A stretch of 33,864 nucleotides of DNA from Apilactobacillus nanyangensis. Its GTDB lineage: Bacteria; Bacillota; Bacilli; Lactobacillales; Lactobacillaceae. Location of the stretch: contig NZ_BOLX01000017.1 in assembly GCF_016861915.1 (NCBI RefSeq), forward strand, positions 1 through 33,864. Reading direction: 5' to 3'. Every line of letters begins with the position of its first letter. The first letter of the stretch is position 1. A program made the position numbers and the translations under genes. The notes under the pieces were generated by a model that saw nothing but the letters and a program-made list of their open reading frames with translations, did not search any database and was not told the DNA's origin. Positions 15,900 to 24,147 of this stretch are shown here, piece after piece.

Positions 15900-16318
15900 T
15901 ATTTGCTTTTGTGATTAACGAAAACAACGAATTTTGACCAGAAGTAATTAAATATAATTACGATGATCTGACCAAAGATTTTTAGTAAATCAAAGTTGTT
16001 TTCACTGACGATATTAACACCAACTATCAGAATGATTTCTTCTAAAATTAATGAAGCCAAACGGCCAAGGAAGAATGAAATCATTTCTGAGATATATTCT
16101 TTAGCGTTAGTTGCCTGAGATTCAAAAACCCATTTACGGTTGGTGAAGAACGCGAATAATACACTTGCTATCCACGCGATTAATGTATTCCAGAATACAT
16201 CCATATTTGGCAATAGGTGATATAAAACCAACGCAACTGCAATATCAATAACAGTGGTTAATACACCCCAAAACAAGTAGGCAATTACTTGTTTGTATTT
16301 ATTCCACAATTTTTTCAT
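15899..16318 (-). CDS. gtrA: GtrA-family membrane protein
   Basis: The 139-residue protein has four TM segments and fits the GtrA/DPMS family (PF04138), with FWGVLTTVIDIAVALVLY near the start and the mid-protein FFTNRKWVF motif. GtrA proteins are thought to flip a polyprenyl-phosphate-linked sugar across the membrane. Its ATG overlaps the gtrB stop by one base (TAATG), so the two are translationally coupled. The gene normally pairs with GtrB, as here. Confidence 0.88.
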   Translation of the reverse strand: MKKLWNKYKQVIAYLFWGVLTTVIDIAVALVLYHLLPNMDVFWNTLIAWIASVLFAFFTNRKWVFESQATNAKEYISEMISFFLGRLASLILEEIILIVGVNIVSENNFDLLKIFGQIIVIIFNYFWSKFVVFVNHKSK

Positions 16319-17253
16319 TATTTCTTCTCTTTCACAATATATTTAGGACGGTGCTTAGTTTCTAGATAGATTTTTCCAATATAGTTACCAACAATACCTA
16401 AACAGAATAGTTGAACACCATTGATTAATAGAATGATGGATACCAATGATGGCCATCCAGATACGGATCCACCGAATAAAATAGCTCTTAGAATAACAAA
16501 GATTAATCCAATCAACGATAGGAAGAATGAGACACCACCAACCCAAGTTGCGACCTTAAGAGGGACGTCAGAAAAATCAATAATTCCTTCCAATGAATAT
16601 TCAAGTAGTTGGTATAGTGACCAGTGTGATTCACCAGCAGCTCTTTCAACACCATCGTATTTGATGTATTTAGTTTTGAATCCAACCCAACTAAAGATAC
16701 CTTTTGTGAAACGGTTGTATTCAGTTAGTTTCAAAACGTTATCAACGTATTGACGAGTCATTAGACGGTAATCTCTAACGTTTTGTTTAATTTCAACGTC
16801 AGACATTTTGTTGATAACCTTGTAAAAACTTGAAGATAGGAAAGCTCTCACAAAGTTTTGTTTTCTACTCTTTTGCACACAGCCAACGACGTCGTAATCG
16901 TCTTCTTTTATGTACTTAATCATTTGAGGAAGTAATGCAGGTGGATCTTGTAAGTCCACGTCCATAACGGCGACATAGTCACCACCAACGTTTTCTAATC
17001 CAGCTGACATTGCAGATTCCTTACCAAAGTTACGTGAGAATGATACGTAATGAACATTTTCATCGTTTTCACGTAGCTTCTTAATTTCTTCTAAAGTGTT
17101 GTCAGAGGAACCATCATTAATAAACCAGTATTCATGATCGTAGTCAACGTGGTTAGCATGCATTTCGCTGAAGACACGTTCGACTTCATCATAAAAGATT
17201 TTAATGGAAGGTTCTTCGTTATAACAGGGTACAATTAAACCAATAGTTTCCAT
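16318..17253 (-). CDS. gtrB: Polyprenyl-phosphate glycosyltransferase GtrB-like (GT2)
   Basis: The 311-residue protein has a GT2/DPM1-type catalytic domain (residues 1 to about 225) with IVPCYNEE at the start, the metal/nucleotide motif VMDVDLQDPP, and two C-terminal TM segments. It should transfer a hexose from a UDP-sugar to undecaprenyl phosphate on the inner face, for export by GtrA and use on a wall polymer outside. I chose the ATG at 17253, which has AAGGAGG 8 bases upstream. A longer ATG at 17271 overlaps that site. No third gene for the outer-face transferase is next to it. A possible extended -10 (TGA-TAAAAT, minus strand, hexamer 17290-17295) lies upstream. Confidence 0.88.
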   Translation of the reverse strand: METIGLIVPCYNEEPSIKIFYDEVERVFSEMHANHVDYDHEYWFINDGSSDNTLEEIKKLRENDENVHYVSFSRNFGKESAMSAGLENVGGDYVAVMDVDLQDPPALLPQMIKYIKEDDYDVVGCVQKSRKQNFVRAFLSSSFYKVINKMSDVEIKQNVRDYRLMTRQYVDNVLKLTEYNRFTKGIFSWVGFKTKYIKYDGVERAAGESHWSLYQLLEYSLEGIIDFSDVPLKVATWVGGVSFFLSLIGLIFVILRAILFGGSVSGWPSLVSIILLINGVQLFCLGIVGNYIGKIYLETKHRPKYIVKEKK

Positions 17254-17378
17254 AATCGTAACCTCCTTCATTAATCCATAATTATTTACATTTTATCATA
17301 ATACTTCAAAAAGGTTTTCATAGATAGCACTAAATTTTTATTAAGATGTATTTATGGTCGGCAACCGCGGCATTATTT

Positions 17379-17387
17379 TGTTATAAT
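17379..17387 (+). promoter_or_regulatory. Extended -10 promoter of the 2-epimerase gene
   Basis: TGT-TATAAT (hexamer 17382-17387) is a perfect extended -10, about 34 bases before the start. No convincing -35 is seen at the proper distance. Confidence 0.5.
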
Positions 17388-17420
17388 TAAATAAATATAC
17401 TTTTTTGTGGAGGCATAATC

Positions 17421-18569
17421 TTGAAAAAACCGATTAAAGTGATGACCATCTTTGGAACTCGTCCAGAAGCTATTAAGATGGCTCCAATCATTCTAGAAAT
17501 GAAAAATAATTTAGATGAGTTTCAACCCATCACAGTTTTGACTGGCCAACATAAAGAAATGCTAGATCAAGTTATGGATATTTTCCATATTGAAGCTGAT
17601 TACAATTTACACGTAATGAAAGCACAACAAACCTTAAGCTCAATTACAACCACTGTCATTAACAAACTAGACAGTATTATTAACGAAGCGCAACCTGACA
17701 TCATTTTGGTCCATGGTGATACCACAACCACATTTGCCGCTGCGGTCAGCGCATTTTATCACCAAATACCACTGGGTCACGTTGAAGCGGGACTTAGAAC
17801 CTGGGACAAGTACTCTCCATATCCTGAAGAAATGAACCGTCAAATGACCGACATTCTTTCAGATGTGTACTTTGCACCAACTGAATTAAGTAAAGAAAAT
17901 CTATTAAAACAAAACCTAAAAGAAGACCGTATCTATATTACGGGGAACACCGCAATCGATGCGTTAAAACAAACCGTTGATAGAAACTATCACCACAGCG
18001 TGTTAGACGATATCGATAAGACTCACAAGATTATTCTATTAACCATGCACCGTCGTGAAAACCAAGGGGAACCAATGCGTCGTACCTTTGAAACAATCAA
18101 AAACGAAGTATTGAACAGAAAGGATATCGAAGTCGTATATCCAGTTCACTTGAGCCCAGCAGTTCAATCTGTTGCTCACAGCGTTTTCGATGGGGTGAAC
18201 AGAGTGCACTTAATCGAACCATTGGATGTGGTCGATTTCCATAACATGGCAGCACGCAGTCACTTCATCATGACTGACTCAGGTGGGGTTCAAGAAGAAG
18301 CTCCTTCATTAGGTAAACCAGTATTGGTACTACGAGAAGCTACTGAACGTCCAGAAGGAGTCGATGCAGGAACACTTAAGCTTGTGGGAACTGATCCTGA
18401 AAAGATTAGTGCAAGCATTGACCAACTTCTAGACGACGCAAAAGAATACAAAAAGATGGCCACTGCCAAGAACCCTTACGGGGATGGAACTGCTTCTAAG
18501 CAAATATTAGATGCAATCAAGGAAGTATTTGCTACTAATAAACTAAGTGGTGATCATAATGAAGCTTAA
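17421..18569 (+). CDS. mnaA: UDP-N-acetylglucosamine 2-epimerase (non-hydrolysing)
   Basis: It interconverts UDP-GlcNAc and UDP-ManNAc. UDP-ManNAc is needed for the linkage unit of wall teichoic acid. The 382-residue protein of family length shows the whole WecB/MnaA pattern: FGTRPEAIKMAPI at the start, VHGDTTTTFAAA, HVEAGLRT, the central MHRRENQGEP, and DSGGVQEEAPSLGKPVLVLR with the catalytic/UDP-binding residues. The start codon is TTG at 17421, with GGAGG 7 bases upstream. Its 3' end overlaps the following membrane protein gene by 11 bases. Confidence 0.93.
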   Translation: MKKPIKVMTIFGTRPEAIKMAPIILEMKNNLDEFQPITVLTGQHKEMLDQVMDIFHIEADYNLHVMKAQQTLSSITTTVINKLDSIINEAQPDIILVHGDTTTTFAAAVSAFYHQIPLGHVEAGLRTWDKYSPYPEEMNRQMTDILSDVYFAPTELSKENLLKQNLKEDRIYITGNTAIDALKQTVDRNYHHSVLDDIDKTHKIILLTMHRRENQGEPMRRTFETIKNEVLNRKDIEVVYPVHLSPAVQSVAHSVFDGVNRVHLIEPLDVVDFHNMAARSHFIMTDSGGVQEEAPSLGKPVLVLREATERPEGVDAGTLKLVGTDPEKISASIDQLLDDAKEYKKMATAKNPYGDGTASKQILDAIKEVFATNKLSGDHNEA

Positions 18570-19449
18570 TAAAGACACCGCTAGAAAATGGAAACATTTC
18601 TTCCTAGTCGTAAAAAAGCATTATAAAGAATCAAACGTATCCGATTCAGCAGTCGTGATTGCCTTTTATTCCCTGCTATCACTATTCCCAGCGACAATCA
18701 TCGTTGGAAACTTACTAGAATTGTTGCACGTTAACCAATACGAAATTCTAGACTATCTAGAGCCATTGTTACCATCAACGGTTTTCAAGACCGTTAGTCC
18801 AATCGTTATTTCTGCCTTAAAGGGCGCCAATGCCGATAAGTTGTCGATTGGTTTAATCGTAGCCATCTGGTCAGCAAGTCGTGCATTAGCAGCGTTTCAA
18901 CGTGCGGTTAACTCGTCGTATGGAATTAAAAACGAAAGTAATCTAATGAATCGAATCGTTTCGTTTATCTGGATGCTATTGTTGGTAATTTCGTTAGGAA
19001 TTTTCCTATTATTCTTTGGTTTTGGAAAGGTCATCATTAGCTACTCAGCTTATCTAATGGGATTATCCAAGATGAATGTAGGACTATTTATCCTGTTGAG
19101 ATATCCTTTGACCGTCATTGGGGTATTCCTATTGGTACTATTGATGTATTACTTCGTGCCAAACGTTAACACAAAGTGGCGTTATGTTTGGATGGGATCA
19201 TTAATCGTGACAATCGGTATGATTGTTCTATCCAAAGGATTCTCCATTTATCTTCATTATTTCGCACGTAGTGTTGATGCCTATAAAGCATTAGGAACAT
19301 TTGTAATTTTAATGCTTTGGTTATACATCATTGGGATGATATTGATTTTAGGGGCAGTCATTAATGCTTCTGTGCAAGACGTTAAGAACGTCGAAATTAA
19401 GGGTAGAAGACCTAGCATCAAATCATTTATTCCAAACAAGAAGAGATAA
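18559..19449 (+). CDS. YihY/BrkB-family membrane protein
   Basis: The 296-residue protein has about six TM segments and belongs to the YihY/virulence factor BrkB family (PF03631), once wrongly called ribonuclease BN. Recognisable blocks are VVIAFYSLLSLFPATI, IWSASRALAAFQRAVNSSYG and the later YYFVPNV. Function is not established; a transport role is often supposed. I chose the ATG at 18559 (GGTG 6 bases upstream) over GTG at 18547. It overlaps the epimerase gene by 11 bases, so it is probably translated from the same message. Confidence 0.85.
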   Translation: MKLNKDTARKWKHFFLVVKKHYKESNVSDSAVVIAFYSLLSLFPATIIVGNLLELLHVNQYEILDYLEPLLPSTVFKTVSPIVISALKGANADKLSIGLIVAIWSASRALAAFQRAVNSSYGIKNESNLMNRIVSFIWMLLLVISLGIFLLFFGFGKVIISYSAYLMGLSKMNVGLFILLRYPLTVIGVFLLVLLMYYFVPNVNTKWRYVWMGSLIVTIGMIVLSKGFSIYLHYFARSVDAYKALGTFVILMLWLYIIGMILILGAVINASVQDVKNVEIKGRRPSIKSFIPNKKR

Positions 19450-19459
19450 GATTGCAAAA

Positions 19460-19495
19460 CAAAAAAATCGTTGATAAACATCAACGATTTTCTTT
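19460..19495. terminator. Bidirectional terminator
   Basis: Stem AATCGTTGAT/ATCAACGATT (19466-19475 and 19480-19489), with an A-run on the left and T-rich sequence on the right. It lies between the YihY gene and the flavodoxin gene. Confidence 0.85.
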
Positions 19496-19951
19496 TTAAC
19501 CATTTATTTTTTTGTAAGTATCAACTAAACTTGAGGCAAATTCGTCAAGCTTTTCAATGTCGTCTTCATCTGGTTCCAAGTTGATTTTAACACCTTCAAA
19601 ACCTTGAGTGGCGTTGGTCTTCTTGAATTGGTTGATGAAGTCATCGACTGAAGTATTAAAGAATTCTTCGTAGAAGATATCACCAGAACCGGCAACACCA
19701 AAGACCTTGTTTGAAAGATCTAAGTCACCTAGGTCGTCGAAGAAGTCTAATCCTTCTTCTGGAAGATGACCTTCGTTGTAGGTGTATGCACAAACGACAC
19801 AGATATCTGCATCTTCAAAATCCTGTGCATCTGTTTGTGAAATTTCGGTTTGGGTAACTTCAGCGCCTAAATCTTCAAGTCCTTCAGTAACGATATCAGC
19901 GACGTCTTCGTTGTTACCTGTGATGGTTGCAAAAACTACATGTGCTTTCAA
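19496..19951 (-). CDS. Flavodoxin (short-chain)
   Basis: The 151-residue acidic protein has the flavodoxin fold. The FMN phosphate loop is TITGNNED (9-16), the second FMN loop is AYTYNEGHLPEE (about 55-66), and the third region is VAGSGDIFYEEF. It carries low-potential electrons in the cytoplasm; the partner reductase is not in this window. The start codon is TTG at 19951, with AAAGGACG about 11 bases upstream. It is transcribed from a strong promoter lying in the space shared with recX. Confidence 0.88.
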   Translation of the reverse strand: MKAHVVFATITGNNEDVADIVTEGLEDLGAEVTQTEISQTDAQDFEDADICVVCAYTYNEGHLPEEGLDFFDDLGDLDLSNKVFGVAGSGDIFYEEFFNTSVDDFINQFKKTNATQGFEGVKINLEPDEDDIEKLDEFASSLVDTYKKING

Positions 19952-19984
19952 AGTAATATACGTCCTTTCGCAATCTGATAACTA

Positions 19985-20013
19985 ATTATACCAAATGTAA
20001 AATAGGATGTTAA
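19985..20013 (-). promoter_or_regulatory. Flavodoxin promoter
   Basis: Minus strand: -35 TTAACA (20008-20013), a 17-base spacer, and -10 TATAAT (19985-19990) with TGG ahead of it (extended -10). This is one of the best consensus promoters in the window. Confidence 0.75.
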
Positions 20014-20030
20014 ATAAAGGAGTGAGAGTA

Positions 20031-20834
20031 ATGGCATCTAAAATCACCATGATTGAAGCCCAAAAGAGAAAAGGGCGTTTTAATGTATACGTAGATGGGG
20101 CATACGCTTTTCCAATTAGTGAAAATGTAATGATTAAATATCGTATTTTTAAGGGAATGGAAATCGACGATGAGCTAAAGGGAGAATTAGTGAATGCTGA
20201 TGACATATCAAAACTTTACAGTAAGGCGATTAACTTCTTATCTCATCAATTAAGAACTGAAAATGAAGTTGTAAAGAAACTTCAAACATACAGTGAAAAT
20301 GAACAACACATAGCTGCAGTGATGCAAAAACTAGTTGAATTAAAACTAGTTAATGATCAAAGCTATGCTGATAGTTACGTGCGAACAGAAGTAAAGAAGC
20401 AAGACAAGGGCCCTTCAAACGTCTTTTATAAGCTAAAGGAAAAACAAATTAACGAGAATTTGATTGAAAATGCCTTGAATAACTTCTATTCACATGAAGA
20501 AATGATTGAGAACTGCCAAATTCAAGCTGATAAAATCTTTAAGAAACATAAGCGCGATTCCTTCAAAAATCGTTTGGATAAGACCAAACTGGCGTTGATG
20601 AAGAAGGGGTATCCTTCAGACGTAGTTTTGAGCGTCATGGAAGACATGGACTTTGAAGTCGATGAAGAAGACCAAATGGATTTATTGAGACAACAAGGTG
20701 AAAAAATTTGGCATCGTAACCGTAAGTATGATGGGATGCAAAGAATCATGAAAACCAAACAAGCACTTTATCGTAAGGGATTCGATATGGATGATATTAA
20801 TTCGTTCATAGATGATAAAAATATAGATGAATAA
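20031..20834 (+). CDS. recX: RecX, RecA modulator
   Basis: The 267-residue protein fits the longer RecX of lactobacilli. It is built of repeated three-helix units: ALNFL-like AINFLSHQLRTENEVVKKL, then LVELKLVNDQSYADSYVRTEVKKQDKGPSNVFYKLKEKQI, and two further copies towards the end. RecX binds the RecA filament and limits recombination. I chose the ATG at 20031, with AAGGAG about 8 bases upstream. A longer ATG at 20007 lies before that site. An extended -10 for the next gene overlaps its end region. Confidence 0.88.
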   Translation: MASKITMIEAQKRKGRFNVYVDGAYAFPISENVMIKYRIFKGMEIDDELKGELVNADDISKLYSKAINFLSHQLRTENEVVKKLQTYSENEQHIAAVMQKLVELKLVNDQSYADSYVRTEVKKQDKGPSNVFYKLKEKQINENLIENALNNFYSHEEMIENCQIQADKIFKKHKRDSFKNRLDKTKLALMKKGYPSDVVLSVMEDMDFEVDEEDQMDLLRQQGEKIWHRNRKYDGMQRIMKTKQALYRKGFDMDDINSFIDDKNIDE

Positions 20835-20836
20835 AA

Positions 20837-20845
20837 TGGTATAAT
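20837..20845 (+). promoter_or_regulatory. Extended -10 promoter of the AI-2E-family gene
   Basis: TGG-TATAAT (hexamer 20840-20845) lies just after the recX stop and about 20 bases before the next ATG. No -35 is seen. Confidence 0.45.
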
Positions 20846-20865
20846 GATTACTGGAGGTTTCGAAT

Positions 20866-21975
20866 ATGTTTAATAAAATAAAAAATTCCTCGATAATCCT
20901 TTGGACAGTAGAATTGCTATTGGTCGTAAGTATTATCTGGATATGTACAAAACTTGAGTTTATTTTCAGCCCAATTGGGATGTTTATCTCAGCAGTATTC
21001 ATGCCAATCCTAATCGCTGGGGTATTGTTCTACATGTTAAATCCAGTGGTTAACCTATTAATGAAAATTAAAATTAGTAAAACCAAAAGAATTTCCCGTA
21101 ACTGGGCAATTTTGATTGTATACATATTTCTAATTGGAATAATCGTATATCTATTTTCATCATTTCTACCTCGATTAGTAACCCAGGTTACTAACTTGGT
21201 TACCAACCTACCAAAAATTGCTAATGATATTAACCATTATGTTGAAGTGCACAGTCAAAAGGGTATCTTTAAGAAATTCTATTCATCTGAATACATTTCT
21301 TCACTACAAAATTACATCTATAACTACTTCCAACACAGTTTAGGTGGGATTACTTCTAGTGTCGGATCAATTATTTCAACCGCCGCTTCAGCTGTGATTG
21401 TAATGATTACCGTCCCAGTGGTATTGTTCTACATGCTAAAAGATGGTCATAAGATGATTCCAAACATCGCTAAAATGTTACCACCAAGAAGTCGTCGTAG
21501 AACCATCAAGCTATTAGGCAAGATGAGTGACACCATTTCTCACTACATTGGTGGTCAAATGATTGAATGTTTATTCGTTGGAGTATTCACATCCATTGGA
21601 TATGTACTAATCGGCCAAAAGTATGCATTGCTATTAGGGGTATTTGCCGGAATCTGTAATATCATTCCATACGTTGGTCCATACATTGGAATTATGCCAT
21701 CTGTATTCGTTGCACTTTCTACCAGTGTGGGCGAACTAGTATGGGTTGTAATCGTGGTAATCATCGTTCAACAACTAGACGGTAATTTGGTTTATCCAAA
21801 TGTAATCGGAAAGTCTTTGAATATTCACCCACTAACCATTATAATTATCTTAATGGCTGCCGGAAACATTGCTGGTTTAATGGGAATGATTCTAGCAATT
21901 CCACTATATGCCGTTGTAAAAGTGGTCGTTCAATACATTTACAGTATTTGGATGATTGAACAATCACACAAGTGA
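20866..21975 (+). CDS. AI-2E family transporter (PerM-like)
   Basis: The 369-residue membrane protein has about seven TM segments and an extracytoplasmic/soluble helical part around residues 110-150. It fits PF01594, with GGQMIECLFVGVF, ICNIIPYVGPYIGIMP and QQLDGNLVYPNVIGKSLNIHP as the usual conserved blocks. Members have been linked to autoinducer-2 export or Na+/H+ antiport; the substrate here is unknown. The ribosome site is GGAGG, 8 bases upstream. The next gene, tagD, follows at 37 bases. Confidence 0.87.
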   Translation: MFNKIKNSSIILWTVELLLVVSIIWICTKLEFIFSPIGMFISAVFMPILIAGVLFYMLNPVVNLLMKIKISKTKRISRNWAILIVYIFLIGIIVYLFSSFLPRLVTQVTNLVTNLPKIANDINHYVEVHSQKGIFKKFYSSEYISSLQNYIYNYFQHSLGGITSSVGSIISTAASAVIVMITVPVVLFYMLKDGHKMIPNIAKMLPPRSRRRTIKLLGKMSDTISHYIGGQMIECLFVGVFTSIGYVLIGQKYALLLGVFAGICNIIPYVGPYIGIMPSVFVALSTSVGELVWVVIVVIIVQQLDGNLVYPNVIGKSLNIHPLTIIIILMAAGNIAGLMGMILAIPLYAVVKVVVQYIYSIWMIEQSHK

Positions 21976-22012
21976 GTTAGCAAGAACAAAGAGAGACAAA
22001 GCAGGAGATAAT

Positions 22013-22423
22013 ATGACAAAAGTAATTACTTATGGAACATTTGACCTATTACACAAGGGTCATGTTCGTTTATTAAAACGTGCCAAGGAATTAGGAGACG
22101 ACTTAACAGTTTGTGTTTCTACCGATGAATTTAACGCTGAAAAAGGTAAGAAGGCTTACACTTCATACGAAGATAGAAAGTATGTTTTAGAAGCTATTCG
22201 TTACGTTGATCACGTGATTCCAGAAAATAACTGGGACCAAAAGATTAAAGATGTTGTAGATAACAACATTGACATCTTTGTTATGGGAGATGACTGGGAA
22301 GGTAAGTTTGATTTCCTAAAGGACTACTGTAAAGTCGTTTACCTACCAAGAACTGAAGGTATTTCAACTTCTAAAATCAAGAAGGACTTAGGTCTTACTG
22401 ACGAAGACGATTGGAAGGAATAA
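22013..22423 (+). CDS. tagD: Glycerol-3-phosphate cytidylyltransferase
   Basis: It makes CDP-glycerol from CTP and glycerol-3-phosphate, the building block of poly(glycerol phosphate) wall teichoic acid. The 136-residue protein is of normal TagD size. It begins TYGTFDLLHKGHVRLLKRA with the nucleotidyltransferase HxGH-type site (HKGH) and has the second signature RTEGISTSKIKKD near the end. I chose the ATG at 22013 because AGGAG precedes it. An upstream in-frame ATG at 21956 falls inside the preceding gene and has no ribosome site. Together with mnaA it indicates a wall teichoic acid pathway. Confidence 0.93.
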   Translation: MTKVITYGTFDLLHKGHVRLLKRAKELGDDLTVCVSTDEFNAEKGKKAYTSYEDRKYVLEAIRYVDHVIPENNWDQKIKDVVDNNIDIFVMGDDWEGKFDFLKDYCKVVYLPRTEGISTSKIKKDLGLTDEDDWKE

Positions 22424-22428
22424 AAAAG

Positions 22429-22458
22429 ACATCCTCGATTTAATCGAGGATGTTTTTT
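22429..22458 (+). terminator. Intrinsic terminator after tagD
   Basis: ACATCCTCGA pairs with TCGAGGATGT around TTTAA, followed by six T. Confidence 0.88.
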
Positions 22459-22531
22459 AATTCACATATGGAAGATTGTTTTAATATGTTACAATTGTAT
22501 TTATATATTATAAAACGGAAGGATTCGAATA

Positions 22532-24109
22532 ATGGGTAATAAAAAAATAGAGCAAAGCGTTGATAAACGTCGTACTTTTGCCATCATCTCTCACCCGGAT
22601 GCTGGTAAGACTACAATTACTGAACAATTACTATTGTTTGGTGGAATTGTACGTGAAGCCGGTACTGTTAAGGCTAAGAAGTCAGGTAACTTTGCAAAGT
22701 CTGACTGGATGGAAATTGAAAAGAAACGTGGAATTTCCGTTACTAGTTCAGTGATGCAATTTGATTACGCTGGTAAGCGTATCAACATCTTGGATACCCC
22801 TGGGCACCAAGATTTCTCAGAAGATACTTACCGTACTTTGATGGCTGTTGACTCTGCAGTCATGGTTATTGATGCTGCCAAGGGGATTGAACCACAAACT
22901 AAGAAATTATTCCAAATTTGTAAGATGCGTGGAATTCCAATCTTTACTTTCATGAACAAACTTGACCGTGATAGTCGAGACCCAATGGAATTAATCAGTC
23001 AACTAGAAGATGTCTTGGGAATCGAAGGATACCCAATGAACTGGCCAATCGGTTCAGGAAAAATTCTAAGAGGACTATACGATCGATACAACAAACGTGT
23101 CGAACTATACCGTCCAGAAGATGAAAACAATCCATACTTACCATTGGATGAAGACGGTAACTTGTTAGAAGACAACAAGTTAGCTGAAGATAGTGTTTAC
23201 CAAGATGCTAAAGAAAGCATGGATCTAATCACTGAAGCTGGTAATCCATTTGACGAAGAAAAGATTAAGAATGGTGAACAAACTCCCGTATTCTTCGGTT
23301 CAGCCTTGGTTAACTTTGGGGTAAAGACTTTCTTAGATGCATATCTAAACTTTGCACCAAAACCAGGTGAACACGAAACTGAAAACGACGTTGAAGTAGA
23401 ACCTGAAGACGAACAATTCACTGGTTTCATCTTTAAGATTCAAGCTAACATGAACCCTAAGCATAGAGACCGTATCGCATTCGTGCGTGTATGTTCTGGA
23501 ATGTTTGAACGTGGGATGGACGTTACTTTGGAAAGAAATCAAAAGAAACTACGTCTATCTAACGTGACTGAGTTCATGGCTAACACTCGTGAAAACGTTG
23601 AAAATGCCGTTGCCGGTGACATCATTGGTTTATACGATACTGGTAACTTCCAAATCGGTGATACCATTTACTCTGATAAACGTGATGTTAAGTTCACCAA
23701 GCTACCTCAATTTACACCTGAACTATTCATGAAGGTTTCTGCTAAGAATGTTATGAAGCAAAAATCATTCCACAAGGGAATCCAACAACTAGTTCAAGAA
23801 GGTGCGGTTCAACTCTACACATCATACACTACCGGTGACTACATCCTAGGTGCCGTTGGTCAACTTCAATTCGAAGTTTTCCAATTCAGAATGCAAAATG
23901 AATATAACTCTGAAGTTGTAATGGAAGCAATGGGTAGCAAGACTGCTCGTTGGATTAACCCAGACCAATTAGATGAAAAGATGTCTTCATCTAGAAACAT
24001 CTTGGTAAAAGATGGCCATGGCGATCCATTGTTCTTATTCGAAAACTCATTTGCTGAACGTTGGTTCAAGGAAAAGTATCCAGATGTAGAACTTACTTCA
24101 AAACTATAA
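22532..24109 (+). CDS. prfC: Peptide chain release factor 3
   Basis: This GTPase removes RF1/RF2 from the ribosome after termination. The 525-residue protein of usual length has G1 SHPDAGKTT (about 20-28), the switch region [10 protein letters not shown]3 [16 protein letters not shown] and G4 FMNKLDRD. Domain 2 and the RF3 C-terminal domain ([25 protein letters not shown], read in parts) complete it. The ribosome site is GGAAGGA upstream of ATG 22532. It stands alone between two terminators. An imperfect extended -10 (TGT-TACAAT) is seen about 50 bases upstream. Confidence 0.94.
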   Translation: MGNKKIEQSVDKRRTFAIISHPDAGKTTITEQLLLFGGIVREAGTVKAKKSGNFAKSDWMEIEKKRGISVTSSVMQFDYAGKRINILDTPGHQDFSEDTYRTLMAVDSAVMVIDAAKGIEPQTKKLFQICKMRGIPIFTFMNKLDRDSRDPMELISQLEDVLGIEGYPMNWPIGSGKILRGLYDRYNKRVELYRPEDENNPYLPLDEDGNLLEDNKLAEDSVYQDAKESMDLITEAGNPFDEEKIKNGEQTPVFFGSALVNFGVKTFLDAYLNFAPKPGEHETENDVEVEPEDEQFTGFIFKIQANMNPKHRDRIAFVRVCSGMFERGMDVTLERNQKKLRLSNVTEFMANTRENVENAVAGDIIGLYDTGNFQIGDTIYSDKRDVKFTKLPQFTPELFMKVSAKNVMKQKSFHKGIQQLVQEGAVQLYTSYTTGDYILGAVGQLQFEVFQFRMQNEYNSEVVMEAMGSKTARWINPDQLDEKMSSSRNILVKDGHGDPLFLFENSFAERWFKEKYPDVELTSKL

Positions 24110-24112
24110 AAC

Positions 24113-24147
24113 AAAAAGAGCTTAGATATTATCTAAGCTCTTTTTTT
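24113..24147. terminator. Bidirectional terminator overlapping a coding end
   Basis: A 10-bp stem GAGCTTAGAT/ATCTAAGCTC (24118-24127 and 24131-24140) has an ATT loop, T7 on the right and A5 on the left. It terminates prfC. For the opposite gene, the last codons and stop (24129-24131) form one side of the same hairpin. Confidence 0.88.

Noticed and set aside
20007-20030. Longer RecX start
   Set aside because: The ribosome site AAGGAG lies after this ATG and before the one at 20031.
21956-22012. N-terminal extension of TagD from an upstream in-frame ATG
   Set aside because: It overlaps the preceding gene and lacks a ribosome site. TagD proteins begin at the conserved TYGTFD segment near ATG 22013.
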